64,000 nt of DNA from Verrucomicrobiota bacterium (lineage in GTDB: Bacteria > Verrucomicrobiota > Verrucomicrobiia > Opitutales > Puniceicoccaceae). A program made the translations under genes and the position numbers. The stretch is from NCBI GenBank assembly GCA_038744685.1, contig JBCDMB010000001.1:248001-312000 (forward strand), written 5' to 3'. Positions 53,437 through 63,128 of the stretch are shown piece by piece (the first letter of the stretch is position 1; every line of letters begins with the position of its first letter). Below the pieces are notes generated by a model that worked only from the letters and a program-made list of their open reading frames with translations, was not told the DNA's origin and did no database searches.

Positions 53437-55893
53437 ATGATCCTCGTTTCGCGTAAGACCCCTTTTGGCTTCATTGCACTTCTTTATCTCTTTTTCGGAA
53501 CTGTTCCCTCCTTTGCTGTAGACGAGGAGGATAGTCTACGCCTTTCCCAGTGGCCTGGAGGGTTACCAGGTGTGGAATCATCAAGTGACACTGTAGTGCC
53601 TAGTGGAGAGCGGTATTGGATCTTTAGTAGCTCCGATTCGCCTGCTGACTCCCTAACGATTCGGAAGGTTTCAGGAGAGAAGATTCTTCAAAAGGAAGAC
53701 TTTTGGCAAGGATCCGGTAATCCCATTGGTATTCCCTACGAGGACGGTGTCATTCTTCTGGACTCAGGAGATGGAGATTCTCAATCAAGACCGCTATATC
53801 TTGCTCTCGATGAGGAAGATGTCTTGGTAGAGAGAGTGCTTCCACAGCTCCCTGAGGTCTTTGAGAGTCCGGTGGCACAGGTTCAGGGAGACGATCTGTA
53901 CGTCTTTGGGAAGGTGATTGATGATTCGGAGAGTGCGCAGATGGAGCTTTTCCGGCTGGGCTTGGAAGAAGCGGATTCGAGTTGGCAGGAACTCGAACCG
54001 TTTCCGGGCTTCTTAGAAGAGAAGCCTCTTTTTTTGACCCACGATGATATGCTACTTGTATTCGGTAAGTCCGGAGAAGGCGTGTATCAAGCGTGGTCTT
54101 ACACTATAAAGCCAATCGACGGCACCACTCACCGGGGGTGGAAGGATTTGGGTTCAGTGCCGTTCGATCCTACTGGGGCGCTCGTTTACTTTTCCGGTCA
54201 AGCACATTTGATTGCCCTAGGAGGAGAGCAGAATGACGATGGATCGACACCGGTCTACGCTTATCACACGGTAACGAATACTTGGGTCGAAAAAGGAGAC
54301 TTGCCCGCTGGAGTCACCCCGCTCGTCCTCATCCCACTCGCCGATCAGATCGTCCTATTGGGAGAGGATGAGGCTGGAGAGGAGGTGTTTTGGGAGATCC
54401 AGCTGGAGTCAAAGATCAAGAAACTCTCTTTCGCTGATTACAGCGTCATGATTGTCTATTTCATTCTCATGGCTGGGATCGGTGTTTACTTTGCAAAGAA
54501 GCAAAATACCAGTGAGGAGTTTGCCTTAGGAAACCGGAGAGTGAAGTGGTGGGCTGCGGGGATCAGTATGTTTGCCACAGGGGCTAGCTCGATCAGCTTC
54601 ATGGCGATTCCGGCCCTGACGTTTCGCAGCAATTTAGTTTGGTTTTTTCCGGTTCTTTTTCTAATTCCCATCTTTTTTCTGCAGGCCTACATAATCTATC
54701 CGCTTCTGAGGAATTTGTCGCTGACCTCGACTTACGAATACTTGGAGCGTCGTTATCACCCGGCATTACGGTATCTCGCGAGTTTGCAGTGTATTGCGTT
54801 TCAAGTCGTTGGTCGCATGTCGATCGTCTTGCTGCTCCCAGCTCTGGCGATCTCAGCGGTAACCGGGTTAGACGTTGGACTCAGTGTCCTGATGATGGGG
54901 GTCATGACCACGATCTATACTGCGGTTGGCGGATTTGAGGCGGTAATCTGGACCGACGTTTGCCAAGGGATACTCATGCTGTTCGGGGCTTTGCTCATTT
55001 CCGCAATAGCGATTGGTTCGCTACCGGGTGGAGTCGGCGATTTTGTCGCGGTCAACCAGGAGTTCAACAGGTTTCAGTACGCGATCTTCAGTTTCGACTA
55101 CACCGTACCGATCATCTCCATCTCCATTTTTGCTCTCTTAATGCAGCAACTGGGTTTTGTTGCGGACCAGCCCTCAATTCAGAGAGTTTTTGCGACACCA
55201 GAAAAGGAGATGAAGAAGCTTGCCGGGATGGCTGTCTTTTGCGGGATCGCAATCGCGGCGGCAGTGAATCTGGTCGGACTATCAATTTTTGCTTACTTCC
55301 ATTCGTTTCCGGAGACTCTTGATCCAACGATGTCGAACGACCAAGTGGTTCCTCTCTTCATCGTTCAATCTCTCCCGGTAGGGATCGCTGGTCTGATCGT
55401 TGCTGCTCTTTTCGCAGCATCGATGTCAACGCTCTCGAGTAGCATGAACTCTGTGGCAACCCTGATCTCAGAGGATTTCTATCGTAGAATTAAACGAGAT
55501 AGTTCCGACCGGTCCCGTTTAATTCTCATGAAGGTTTCTTCCCTGGTCGTTGGAGTGATCGGAACTGGAATCGCCTTCTACATGGCTCAGATGGATCTTA
55601 CCTCGATTTTCAAAACTTGGAATGAAGCCGTAGCTCTCCTCGGCGGCGGTTTCGTCGGCATTTATATTGTCGGTATGTTTACCAAACGAGTCCACAGCGG
55701 TGGAGCTTTTATTGGAGCAATCGCAAGTATCGCGATCGTTATTTACGCAAAGAATATGACGGCCTTCCACTGGGTGTTTTACGTCCCCATCGCAGTTGTA
55801 AGCTGCATGGTGGTGGGATATCTGGTTAGTATGATTCTTCCCAGAGATCCTTCGAAGGATCTGACCGGGCTAACTGTTTTCAGCCGCAAGTGA
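53437..55893 (+). CDS. Sodium/solute symporter with N-terminal extracytoplasmic propeller-like domain
   Basis: An 818-residue fusion. After a signal or first helix (GFIALLYLFFGTVPSFA) residues about 25-330 form repeated beta blades that resemble kelch or NanM-type propellers (for example GTTHRGWKDLGSVPFDPTGALVYFSGQAHLIALGGEQNDDG). Then come about 13 membrane helices of the SSS family: FADYSVMIVYFILMAGIGVYFAKKQNTSEEFALGNR, the loop WWAAGISMFATGASSISFMAIPA, and later GGAFIGAIASIAIVIYAKNM. The symporter likely takes up the released sugar with Na+. ATG 53437 is chosen over TTG 53425. Confidence 0.88.
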   Translation: MILVSRKTPFGFIALLYLFFGTVPSFAVDEEDSLRLSQWPGGLPGVESSSDTVVPSGERYWIFSSSDSPADSLTIRKVSGEKILQKEDFWQGSGNPIGIPYEDGVILLDSGDGDSQSRPLYLALDEEDVLVERVLPQLPEVFESPVAQVQGDDLYVFGKVIDDSESAQMELFRLGLEEADSSWQELEPFPGFLEEKPLFLTHDDMLLVFGKSGEGVYQAWSYTIKPIDGTTHRGWKDLGSVPFDPTGALVYFSGQAHLIALGGEQNDDGSTPVYAYHTVTNTWVEKGDLPAGVTPLVLIPLADQIVLLGEDEAGEEVFWEIQLESKIKKLSFADYSVMIVYFILMAGIGVYFAKKQNTSEEFALGNRRVKWWAAGISMFATGASSISFMAIPALTFRSNLVWFFPVLFLIPIFFLQAYIIYPLLRNLSLTSTYEYLERRYHPALRYLASLQCIAFQVVGRMSIVLLLPALAISAVTGLDVGLSVLMMGVMTTIYTAVGGFEAVIWTDVCQGILMLFGALLISAIAIGSLPGGVGDFVAVNQEFNRFQYAIFSFDYTVPIISISIFALLMQQLGFVADQPSIQRVFATPEKEMKKLAGMAVFCGIAIAAAVNLVGLSIFAYFHSFPETLDPTMSNDQVVPLFIVQSLPVGIAGLIVAALFAASMSTLSSSMNSVATLISEDFYRRIKRDSSDRSRLILMKVSSLVVGVIGTGIAFYMAQMDLTSIFKTWNEAVALLGGGFVGIYIVGMFTKRVHSGGAFIGAIASIAIVIYAKNMTAFHWVFYVPIAVVSCMVVGYLVSMILPRDPSKDLTGLTVFSRK

Positions 55894-56054
55894 AATCTGA
55901 AAAGCCGTAGGAAGTCTGAGAAATCAAAGCATCTCTTCCCGACGGCGACTGCGTTTTGGTTGTGCCAATCAGTGGCCACCAGTGAGAAACGATCTTTCCT
56001 CTTTGATCCTTATTCGCAACCAAATCCGAGTCGACGCAATCGAATTACTCCGTA

Positions 56055-58226
56055 ATGGAACCTACTGAACCAGAATTGACACCGGAAAAATCGGCTTGGC
56101 TAAACCCTGAAATCGGTTTCGAGAAGCGAGCTCGGTTGCTTGTGGCTGCCATGACCTGGGAAGAGAAGATTGGTCAGTTGAACTATCGAAACCCAGCGAT
56201 TCCTCGACTTGGGGTTTTGCCTTATGTTTGGTGGAACGAAGCTCTTCACGGTCTAGCTCGTTCCGGTGCGGCAACCGTATTTCCGCAAGCAATCGGAATG
56301 GCGGCGACCTTCAATACCGAACGGGTTTCCCGCATGGCGGATATCATCGCGAAGGAGGGGCGAGCACGACATCACGAAAGTCTTCGAAGAGGGGACTTTG
56401 GCACCTACAAAGGGCTTACCTACTGGTCGCCCAATGTAAATATCTTCCGTGACCCGCGCTGGGGAAGAGGGCACGAAACCTACGGAGAGGATCCTTTTTT
56501 GACCGCTCGGATGGGAGTTGCCTATGTCGAGGGGTTGCAGGGGAAACACCCGCGTTTCCTCCAAGCGGTCGCAACCCCAAAACACTTTGCGGTTCACTCG
56601 GGTCCCGAGCTGACCCGGTTATCCTTCAATAGCGTTGCCGACGAGAGAGATCTCCGGGAAACCTACTTACCGGCGTTCCCAGCATGTATCGAAGCAGGCG
56701 CACAGTCGATTATGACAGCCTACAACGCCTACAATGGAGAACCCTGCGCGACCAACCGTAAGTTACTTCGGAAGGTTTTGCGCAAAGAGTGGGGCTTCGA
56801 CGGTGTCATAGTTACGGATGCCGGAGCCCCGGAAGCTCTTTACGAGGAACATAAGACAGTTCCCGATCTTCCAACGGCGGTCGCGAAAGTGATCAACAGC
56901 GGGGTCGACGTGGCCGTTGGATTTTCCAGCGATCTTTCGGTAGCCATCGTGGAAGCGGATGAGCGCGGTCTATTCGAAGAGGCCGAGGTAGATCGTGCGG
57001 TTTACAATCAACTATTGGTAAAACTCCGCTTGGGTATGTTCGATGATCCATCTGAGGTTCCCCTAGCAGACAGTCCTTACGAGTGTATTGAGTGCCCCGA
57101 ACACCTTGAAGAAGCCCGTCAAGCCTGCCGAGAATCTCTCGTTCTACTCAAGAATGATAGGGGTTTCCTCCCTCTTGAGAAGGAGGCAATTAGTAATATC
57201 GGAGTGATTGGCCCGAATGCCGATGCCCGGGACATACTTCTCGGAAACTACCACGGCACGCCGACCCGGCAGATCACGATCCTCGAAGGAATTCAGCGTG
57301 CGGTTTCTGAATCCTGTCGGGTTTGGCATGGACGGGGATGCGAGCATCTATCGAGCCGAACCGAAGTCTGCGCGGAAGACGATGATCGCTATGCCGAAGC
57401 CGCTGCCATCGCATCCCGATCTGATATCGTGGTCCTTTGTCTCGGCCTGAATCCAAGTATCGAAGGAGAGGCTGGCGATGCTTTCAACGCTGAGGCCGGT
57501 GGGGACAAACTCCAAGTGGAGCTGCCTGCTTGTCAGGAGAAACTCATCGAGACAGTCGTTGAAACCGGCACTAGCGTCGTAGTCCTCATGTTTGCAGGAT
57601 CTTCGGTTGTCAGCCCAACCTTGGAGCGCCTCGGACTGCCGCTCCTGCATTGCTGGTATCCTGGAGCGGAGGCTGGAGATGTGGTTGCGGCAACTATTTT
57701 CGGTGACGAAAATCCTGCCGGCCGTCTGCCCCTCACTTTTTACCGGAACACGAGCGATCTGCCCCCTTTTGAAGAGTACTCGATGGAGAATCGAACTTAT
57801 CGATTTTTCAGCGGCCAGCCTGCTTATCCCTTTGGCTATGGACTTTCGTACACGAATTTTGGATACGAGGATTTGCGAATTAAACAGATAGGAAAAGACG
57901 TGGTGATCCAAGTGGGTGTGGCCAACTTGGGTGAGCGAAAAGGAGATGAAGTCATCCAGGTGTACGCCCATTGGCATTCCGAAGAACGTGTGCCGATCCG
58001 GGAACTCAAAGCTTTTCAACGCCTATCGCTTCCACCTCGTGGGAGAGAAGAGATCTCCTTTACGATTCCGGTTGCTTCTCTGTCCCTGATTGATGCAGCC
58101 GGTAGACGGTACCCTTTCAAGGGAGTGTTACGGTTTTCGGTCGGCGGTTCCCAGCCCGACCCACGATCCGTTGAATTGATGGGACGGGCACCGCTTAAGG
58201 GTGAACTAGACCTTGACGGGGCGTAA
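56055..58226 (+). CDS. Glycoside hydrolase family 3 (beta-glycosidase)
   Basis: A 723-residue enzyme: TIM-barrel (RARLLVAAMTWEEKIGQL... to about 340), a (alpha/beta)6 sandwich, and a C-terminal fibronectin type III-like domain (FEDLRIKQIGKD..., GDEVIQVYAHWHSEERVPIRELKAF). The catalytic nucleophile is Asp255 in GVIVTDAGAPEAL, with YWSPNVNIFRDPRWGRGHETYGEDP and KHFAVHSGPE as substrate-site motifs. It lacks an obvious signal peptide, so it could cleave imported oligosaccharides in the cytosol. Likely beta-xylosidase or beta-glucosidase. 161 bp behind the symporter. Confidence 0.92.
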   Translation: MEPTEPELTPEKSAWLNPEIGFEKRARLLVAAMTWEEKIGQLNYRNPAIPRLGVLPYVWWNEALHGLARSGAATVFPQAIGMAATFNTERVSRMADIIAKEGRARHHESLRRGDFGTYKGLTYWSPNVNIFRDPRWGRGHETYGEDPFLTARMGVAYVEGLQGKHPRFLQAVATPKHFAVHSGPELTRLSFNSVADERDLRETYLPAFPACIEAGAQSIMTAYNAYNGEPCATNRKLLRKVLRKEWGFDGVIVTDAGAPEALYEEHKTVPDLPTAVAKVINSGVDVAVGFSSDLSVAIVEADERGLFEEAEVDRAVYNQLLVKLRLGMFDDPSEVPLADSPYECIECPEHLEEARQACRESLVLLKNDRGFLPLEKEAISNIGVIGPNADARDILLGNYHGTPTRQITILEGIQRAVSESCRVWHGRGCEHLSSRTEVCAEDDDRYAEAAAIASRSDIVVLCLGLNPSIEGEAGDAFNAEAGGDKLQVELPACQEKLIETVVETGTSVVVLMFAGSSVVSPTLERLGLPLLHCWYPGAEAGDVVAATIFGDENPAGRLPLTFYRNTSDLPPFEEYSMENRTYRFFSGQPAYPFGYGLSYTNFGYEDLRIKQIGKDVVIQVGVANLGERKGDEVIQVYAHWHSEERVPIRELKAFQRLSLPPRGREEISFTIPVASLSLIDAAGRRYPFKGVLRFSVGGSQPDPRSVELMGRAPLKGELDLDGA

Positions 58227-58328
58227 CCGTTCGTACTGCATCGGCGCAAGGTCGAGCCCTACGTTTGAGAGACATAGATACAGAGCACTCTTCTAAATAT
58301 CGATCCCTGTCGCGTAGGGACCAGTCAA

Positions 58329-59003
58329 CTATTCGAAGCGACCGTAAGCTCATGCGTAGACTTCCTCAGTAATGGTAAGACCTCCCCCCGATTCGGCCAA
58401 GCCGATGACTTCCTCTAACCAAGTCGTGCCGACCGTTTTGACGTGGAGTCCAGCATCGTGCCTCTTGATCGGTGGGTTGATGGCTGGATAGATAGCGAAC
58501 AGATCGGAACCCGAGTGGACACTGAGTTTCAGTGAATCCGGAAGGCGAAACTCTCTAATCGCAAACGCGATGACAAACAGGTCCTCTTCAAATTCCTTCT
58601 CAAACTGGTCGAGGTCACACACGTATTGAATGCACTTGTTAAACCGTCCGGTAAATTTAGGTGCGATAGACTGGGCTGGAACCTTTTCCGCTGCAATCAT
58701 CGACAGGATGAGGAAAAGTTCGGTTGGTGTTTGTGGAGAGTCGGTTTCGTCGATGGATACCTCTATGACGAAGTTTCCCTCTCTATTGAGCGCAACGATT
58801 TAATCGTAAATCATTGGGGCTGCTTCGACTGCAGCGAGGAACTTTCCGGCGACCTCCGTTAGCGTGTATTCGGAGATTACAAGTGGTTCGGAGATACCGA
58901 GTATCTCGACTTGGGCGATGCATTTTCGATTGGCTGATATGGAAGCCGTCATCTCCGCAGAATTCGATGTTTCGCCGACGAAACCTGCCACATCGAACGA
59001 ATC
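58329..59003 (-). pseudogene. uxaE: Relic of tagaturonate epimerase gene uxaE
   Basis: The minus strand reads in one frame through EVSIDETDSPQTPTELFL, IAAEKVPAQSIAPKFTGRF and LKLSVHSGSDLFAIYPAI, then KTVGTTWLEEVIGLAESGG. These are blocks of UxaE, which epimerises tagaturonate to fructuronate in uronate breakdown. In-frame stops are TAA at 58800-58802, TGA at 58350-58352 and TAG at 58329-58331. The N-terminal half is missing (the relic starts right after the stop of the 59004 gene) and the C-terminus is cut. All three stop types rule out recoding. Confidence 0.9.
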
Positions 59004-59678
59004 TCAGATTGTATCCCTAATCCGACGAATGATCACCTTCCCGTCGTCTTCGTTCTTGATAATCGCCAAAAAACGAGAATCGGAGGACCCAATCCATGTG
59101 TTCGCGTAGAGCATCTTCCATGTACCTTCCTCTTCGATGGCAACGCGGATGCGACAGGTGCTTTCGTCCGAGTTCTCTGGAAACACTTCAACCAAGTAGT
59201 CTGACATTGGCTTTAACATGTGGCGCGAATCGTTCGCAACGACGGCGACTGGTGATCCTGTGAGATTGAAGAAGCGATAACTTCCTAGAGGATGAACATC
59301 TTCGCCATCGGGTATTAATACCACGGAAATCTCTCCGTCGTCTTGCGGAAAAATTAATAGAAGGCTCTTCTTCGCTACATCTTTTAGATCAACGACTGCT
59401 TTCGGTGGGGTCCCCGCCACTGCATCGTCCGGGTAAATTCGTAGGAAGGGCGGCCCCTCATACTCGTATGTAAAAGACCGGGAACCATCGAAGGCGACGA
59501 GAGGGCTCAGTGTACCATCTCCAGTCAGGTAGGAAAGATCGCGAATTGTTCCATCTATACTCAGAACCTGAAACTCCACCTTAACGATCTCCTCCTCTTC
59601 CGGGAGAGCACTTACACTCTGACAAGGAGAGACGAGCACTGCCAAGAAAGCGGTTATGAGGGGAAGGCGTTTTTGCAT
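59004..59678 (-). CDS. Small secreted protein of unknown function
   Basis: A 224-residue protein with a signal peptide (MQKRLPLITAFLAVLVSPCQSVSA, cut before LPEEEE). The mature part is beta-rich and acidic, with no known catalytic motif (PDDAVAGTPPKAVVDLKDVAKKSLLLIFPQDDGEISVVLIPDG). It resembles in layout proteins that follow Verru_Chthon genes in this phylum, but I can name no family. It is 9 bp downstream of the giant pilin-like gene and shares its direction, so they are likely one transcript. Its stop is in frame with the uxaE relic behind it. Confidence 0.7.
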   Translation of the reverse strand: MQKRLPLITAFLAVLVSPCQSVSALPEEEEIVKVEFQVLSIDGTIRDLSYLTGDGTLSPLVAFDGSRSFTYEYEGPPFLRIYPDDAVAGTPPKAVVDLKDVAKKSLLLIFPQDDGEISVVLIPDGEDVHPLGSYRFFNLTGSPVAVVANDSRHMLKPMSDYLVEVFPENSDESTCRIRVAIEEEGTWKMLYANTWIGSSDSRFLAIIKNEDDGKVIIRRIRDTI

Positions 59679-59687
59679 CGTGTGTTC

Positions 59688-62600
59688 CTAATTCAAACTC
59701 GGATCATCGATCCAGCGGAAGTCGACAATCTCGTACGCCCGTCCTAGTTCGGCGTTGATTGACGACCAATTGGACGGGTCATCGCTTGGCTGATTCGCCG
59801 AACTATCTGCAAATTGTGGACTTCTCTGAACCGTCACCTCACACCAAGCCGAAGTTTTCCCTTGGCCGGTTCCGCTGTTGGTGGAACCGTAGGAGCGGAT
59901 GATAAACGTGTCGCTCCGAGCGGAAATTTTAGGTGCAAGGGCGACAAGAAGATCGTTTTGCGAGAGCCAAATCGGTTGGTTGATCCCGTTCCCGCTCACC
60001 AGGTTCTCAGCGTTAGGAAACTTCGAATTATCCAAGATCTGTGCGTTCGTCAGTGAATTGTTGATCGTTGTAGAATCGATCGCGGCCTGCAAAGCACCTT
60101 TGAAACCAAATTCCGTGCTACTCAGCCGCCTATTGACAAAATCTCCGAGCGACAGGAAGGGGCCTCTTTTCTTGATCTCTTCGACAATCGCAGTCGCTAG
60201 TTGGTTGATCTGCGAATCGGTGACAGTCCGGAAGCCTGTCCACGTGTCCGTCGGGGTGCCGAGCGGCGTTGCCATCCTCGGGAAGGGATTCTGCATTTGC
60301 GTCGAATTGACTTGGCTTGTGGCACCGGATTCCACGGAGTATACCTGCATAGCCTGCCCTCTGAGCGATCCCAGCACCGCCTCCCACGCCGGGACAGAGG
60401 TAGAATTGATGTTGAAGGCGCCTTCCAGCCGAAGGTTTTCCGCAGCGGTATCGAAATCTTGGAGATCTGATAGAAGCGGAGTTGAACCAACCGGAGAGAT
60501 TGGGATCATCCCCGGATTGGGCAAGGGTGATTCACTATTGATGTAATCTTGGTCGAAAACCTCATTGAAGGGTGCGGTGCGCGTTATATTTCGGTTCGGC
60601 GCTGGAACGGTGGAGAAGAAATAGCCGTCAAAAAGAGCCTCATTTGCATAGTGGGAGAGATCGACGAAAGCTGGTTCTGCAAATCGGGAGTTTCTCGGAA
60701 TAAATGGCGACGCATAGCTGTTGCCAATTACATAGTTGGGAGCCCAGTCGTCGTAGCCACCCTCTGCATGCATCAACGCACCCAGCGACTGTAGCGGAAG
60801 CCGCGGAATGTCAAAAGCAACAATGTTCTGCTCGCCGGTTGCACCACTCGTTTCGCCCCAATAGCCCTTTCCGTCCGTATGGACAATATCGAGATTTGAA
60901 CTTATGCCCGCATCCACCTCATAAATGCTGCCGTAGAATAAGGGAGGCTGGCCAGTGCCATCTTCTCTGTCCTGACTCCGCCGCAAGTTGATCTGACCAA
61001 AAGTCGGGGCCCTAGCTTCATCGAGGCCGTTGATTTTGAGAATCGAACCTGAAATTTTCGATCCCAAATCCTCAAACAAACCCAAGTCAAGAGTCTTAGG
61101 TTCGTCGATTGAAATAGTAAAGTTCTGTGCGAGGTAGGCGATCGCTTCAGAACCAGTGGAAGTCTTAATTGGTGCTGCGTTGAGGTTCGGAGCAGAAAAC
61201 CAAATGGCAAAAGACCTAAACCGTTTTTCCAGGTTTGCCATTGCCCCCGCCACTCGATAGGAAAATTGCACCTCCGGGTCTTCTCCAGGAACGAGTTCAA
61301 TCCCCTGCCAGGGTGGAGGTAGATCGTCGTTATCCCATTGTATCCATTCTTCACCTGGTTCTTTCCATTGCGTTTTCGTTCCATTCTGATTGTCCACCAA
61401 ATCGGCAACGTAATACGAATCGGAGCTTGTAGTTCCCCCAGAAACCAATTCGAGCTGCCAGTTGTCTGGAACGGTTTGACCAATCCGGGCGGCGGGCACA
61501 CTGAATACTCTTACCTCCCCCGGTTGGAGCACGATCGGTTCGGTCTTCATCCAAACTATACCCTGGCCTCCGTTTCCTCCCAGACTTCCGTTTAACCATA
61601 TTCCTAGTTCCCCGATCTCATCCTCTGTTACTGCGTCGGCGAAACGAACAGAGGCGCCAGTGTTTATCCAAGTCTTCCACCGCACCTTGTATTCTTGTTC
61701 GCTAATTGCTACGTTGTACGGATTCCAGAGCACAACAGTTGGGTAAAAGCGAAGACGGAGACCCCCACGCTCCTCAGGGTTGGTCTCATCGCCTGCGTTA
61801 AATCTGTAGCTCTCCAATCCTATGTCCAGCCTTACGCTAAGTAGGATAGGCATGATTTGTTTTTGGACGGGGATTCCGCGATCAGCACCCCGAAGAGCCG
61901 GAGCCGTTCTGAAATAGCTGGAATCATCGTTGTAGATGTGATGGATGCCTTTCTCTACGCCTGAAAGACGCGGTTCGACTGATGGAACGGGACTACTAGG
62001 GTTTTGAATGCCCAAAGGACCTGAAACGCTTGTGTTTACGTATCCACCGAACTGCCCGTTAGTCACACGAGCGACAGCGGGAACTCTCGGTCTGTACATT
62101 TGATAGTGAGCTGCGAGCACATCCCAATTCGGGCCGTAGACCCTGTTTACAGTGTCCTCGTAGAGCAAATTGTCTCCCGGCGAAGTTCTCATACCGAGAT
62201 TGGCAACAAACTGGTCGTCAAGCCCACGAGTCAAGTCTTTCCGTAGGCCGCCGTCTTTGACGTTCGCAAGAATTCCAAAGGACCCCGTCGTGTAGTCTTG
62301 AGAATACTCTTTGAGAGTATCAAAAACAGAGTCATCAAGGCCTTCTTCCCTAACCAAAAAAAGGAAATCATCATACAAAGCCACCCTACCGAGAGTGGAG
62401 GATTGGTCGTCAAAGATCTCACTGACCCTATCGTTCAGCTCCGGAGCGGTTCTGGTAGGAGAGAGAAAGTTGAGCTGGTTCTCTAGGGTGCGCCCTGGAA
62501 TAACCTCGGAGTAAGGGTTGAGCTGGGTCACTTTTGCTTTCAATCCCTCATCCGCTATCCAAAAAGCGTACTGAGACGAGTCGTTGCCGAAATCGACGAC

Positions 62601-63128
62601 GGGCGCACGGACGGTGACCAAATTACCATCGTTCCCCACTAAATCTCTTGCGAGGACCACGCCGTCGTTTTGGGGGGTCGTTCTTGGATCAGTGTTGCCT
62701 GAGGACGGTTGCGAAACCAACCAGTCCGCACCCTCAGTGTTGTAGCTCCAGTCCCGCAAGCCTCCTTCGAGGGTTGAGTTGGGGTTGTCCGGATCAAAAG
62801 TTTTCCAAGCGCCAATCCAAAAAGGGTGGTTGATTTCATCCGCAGTCAAGGACTCCGGTTGGGTGTCGAGAATCTCGGCCCGGGCGGTCACTCGCTGGTC
62901 TGGTCCGGTAGATCTCTGGAGTTTACTTACAGCAAGCTGGGCACCAAGTATCGCATTCTGTTGCGCCTGCATTTCTTTCAAAACCTGTCGGTCTGAGCTT
63001 GTATTGATGCTGACTAGTGAGGAAAGACTCACTAACAGGAGAAGCACGAAAGCCATCAATGAAAGGACAATCACGAGTGCAAAACCTCGTTGGGTGGAGG
63101 GTCTGGTGGTTTTTGGGTAGGTTTTCAT
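59688..63128 (-). CDS. Verru_Chthon cassette protein A-like giant pilin-like protein
   Basis: A 1146-residue protein. The N-terminus STQRGFALVIVLSLMAFVLLLLVSLSSLV is a prepilin-like signal with cleavage after Gly, followed by a long soluble region: ILGAQLAVSKLQRSTGPDQRVTA, ISIDEPKTLDLGLFEDLG and NNSLTNAQILDNSKFPNAENL. The type (prepilin helix, about 1000 extracellular residues, C-terminal SWCEVTVQRS...SSINAELGRAYEIVDFRWI) is known in Verrucomicrobiota as Verru_Chthon cassette protein A. Here the other cassette members are absent. ATG 63128 overlaps the GH43 stop as ATGA. Confidence 0.8.
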   Translation of the reverse strand: MKTYPKTTRPSTQRGFALVIVLSLMAFVLLLLVSLSSLVSINTSSDRQVLKEMQAQQNAILGAQLAVSKLQRSTGPDQRVTARAEILDTQPESLTADEINHPFWIGAWKTFDPDNPNSTLEGGLRDWSYNTEGADWLVSQPSSGNTDPRTTPQNDGVVLARDLVGNDGNLVTVRAPVVDFGNDSSQYAFWIADEGLKAKVTQLNPYSEVIPGRTLENQLNFLSPTRTAPELNDRVSEIFDDQSSTLGRVALYDDFLFLVREEGLDDSVFDTLKEYSQDYTTGSFGILANVKDGGLRKDLTRGLDDQFVANLGMRTSPGDNLLYEDTVNRVYGPNWDVLAAHYQMYRPRVPAVARVTNGQFGGYVNTSVSGPLGIQNPSSPVPSVEPRLSGVEKGIHHIYNDDSSYFRTAPALRGADRGIPVQKQIMPILLSVRLDIGLESYRFNAGDETNPEERGGLRLRFYPTVVLWNPYNVAISEQEYKVRWKTWINTGASVRFADAVTEDEIGELGIWLNGSLGGNGGQGIVWMKTEPIVLQPGEVRVFSVPAARIGQTVPDNWQLELVSGGTTSSDSYYVADLVDNQNGTKTQWKEPGEEWIQWDNDDLPPPWQGIELVPGEDPEVQFSYRVAGAMANLEKRFRSFAIWFSAPNLNAAPIKTSTGSEAIAYLAQNFTISIDEPKTLDLGLFEDLGSKISGSILKINGLDEARAPTFGQINLRRSQDREDGTGQPPLFYGSIYEVDAGISSNLDIVHTDGKGYWGETSGATGEQNIVAFDIPRLPLQSLGALMHAEGGYDDWAPNYVIGNSYASPFIPRNSRFAEPAFVDLSHYANEALFDGYFFSTVPAPNRNITRTAPFNEVFDQDYINSESPLPNPGMIPISPVGSTPLLSDLQDFDTAAENLRLEGAFNINSTSVPAWEAVLGSLRGQAMQVYSVESGATSQVNSTQMQNPFPRMATPLGTPTDTWTGFRTVTDSQINQLATAIVEEIKKRGPFLSLGDFVNRRLSSTEFGFKGALQAAIDSTTINNSLTNAQILDNSKFPNAENLVSGNGINQPIWLSQNDLLVALAPKISARSDTFIIRSYGSTNSGTGQGKTSAWCEVTVQRSPQFADSSANQPSDDPSNWSSINAELGRAYEIVDFRWIDDPSLN

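Noticed and set aside
58329-59003. Stop-codon read-through or recoding in uxaE
   Set aside because: All three stop types occur in frame and both ends are missing, so it is a relic and not a recoded gene.
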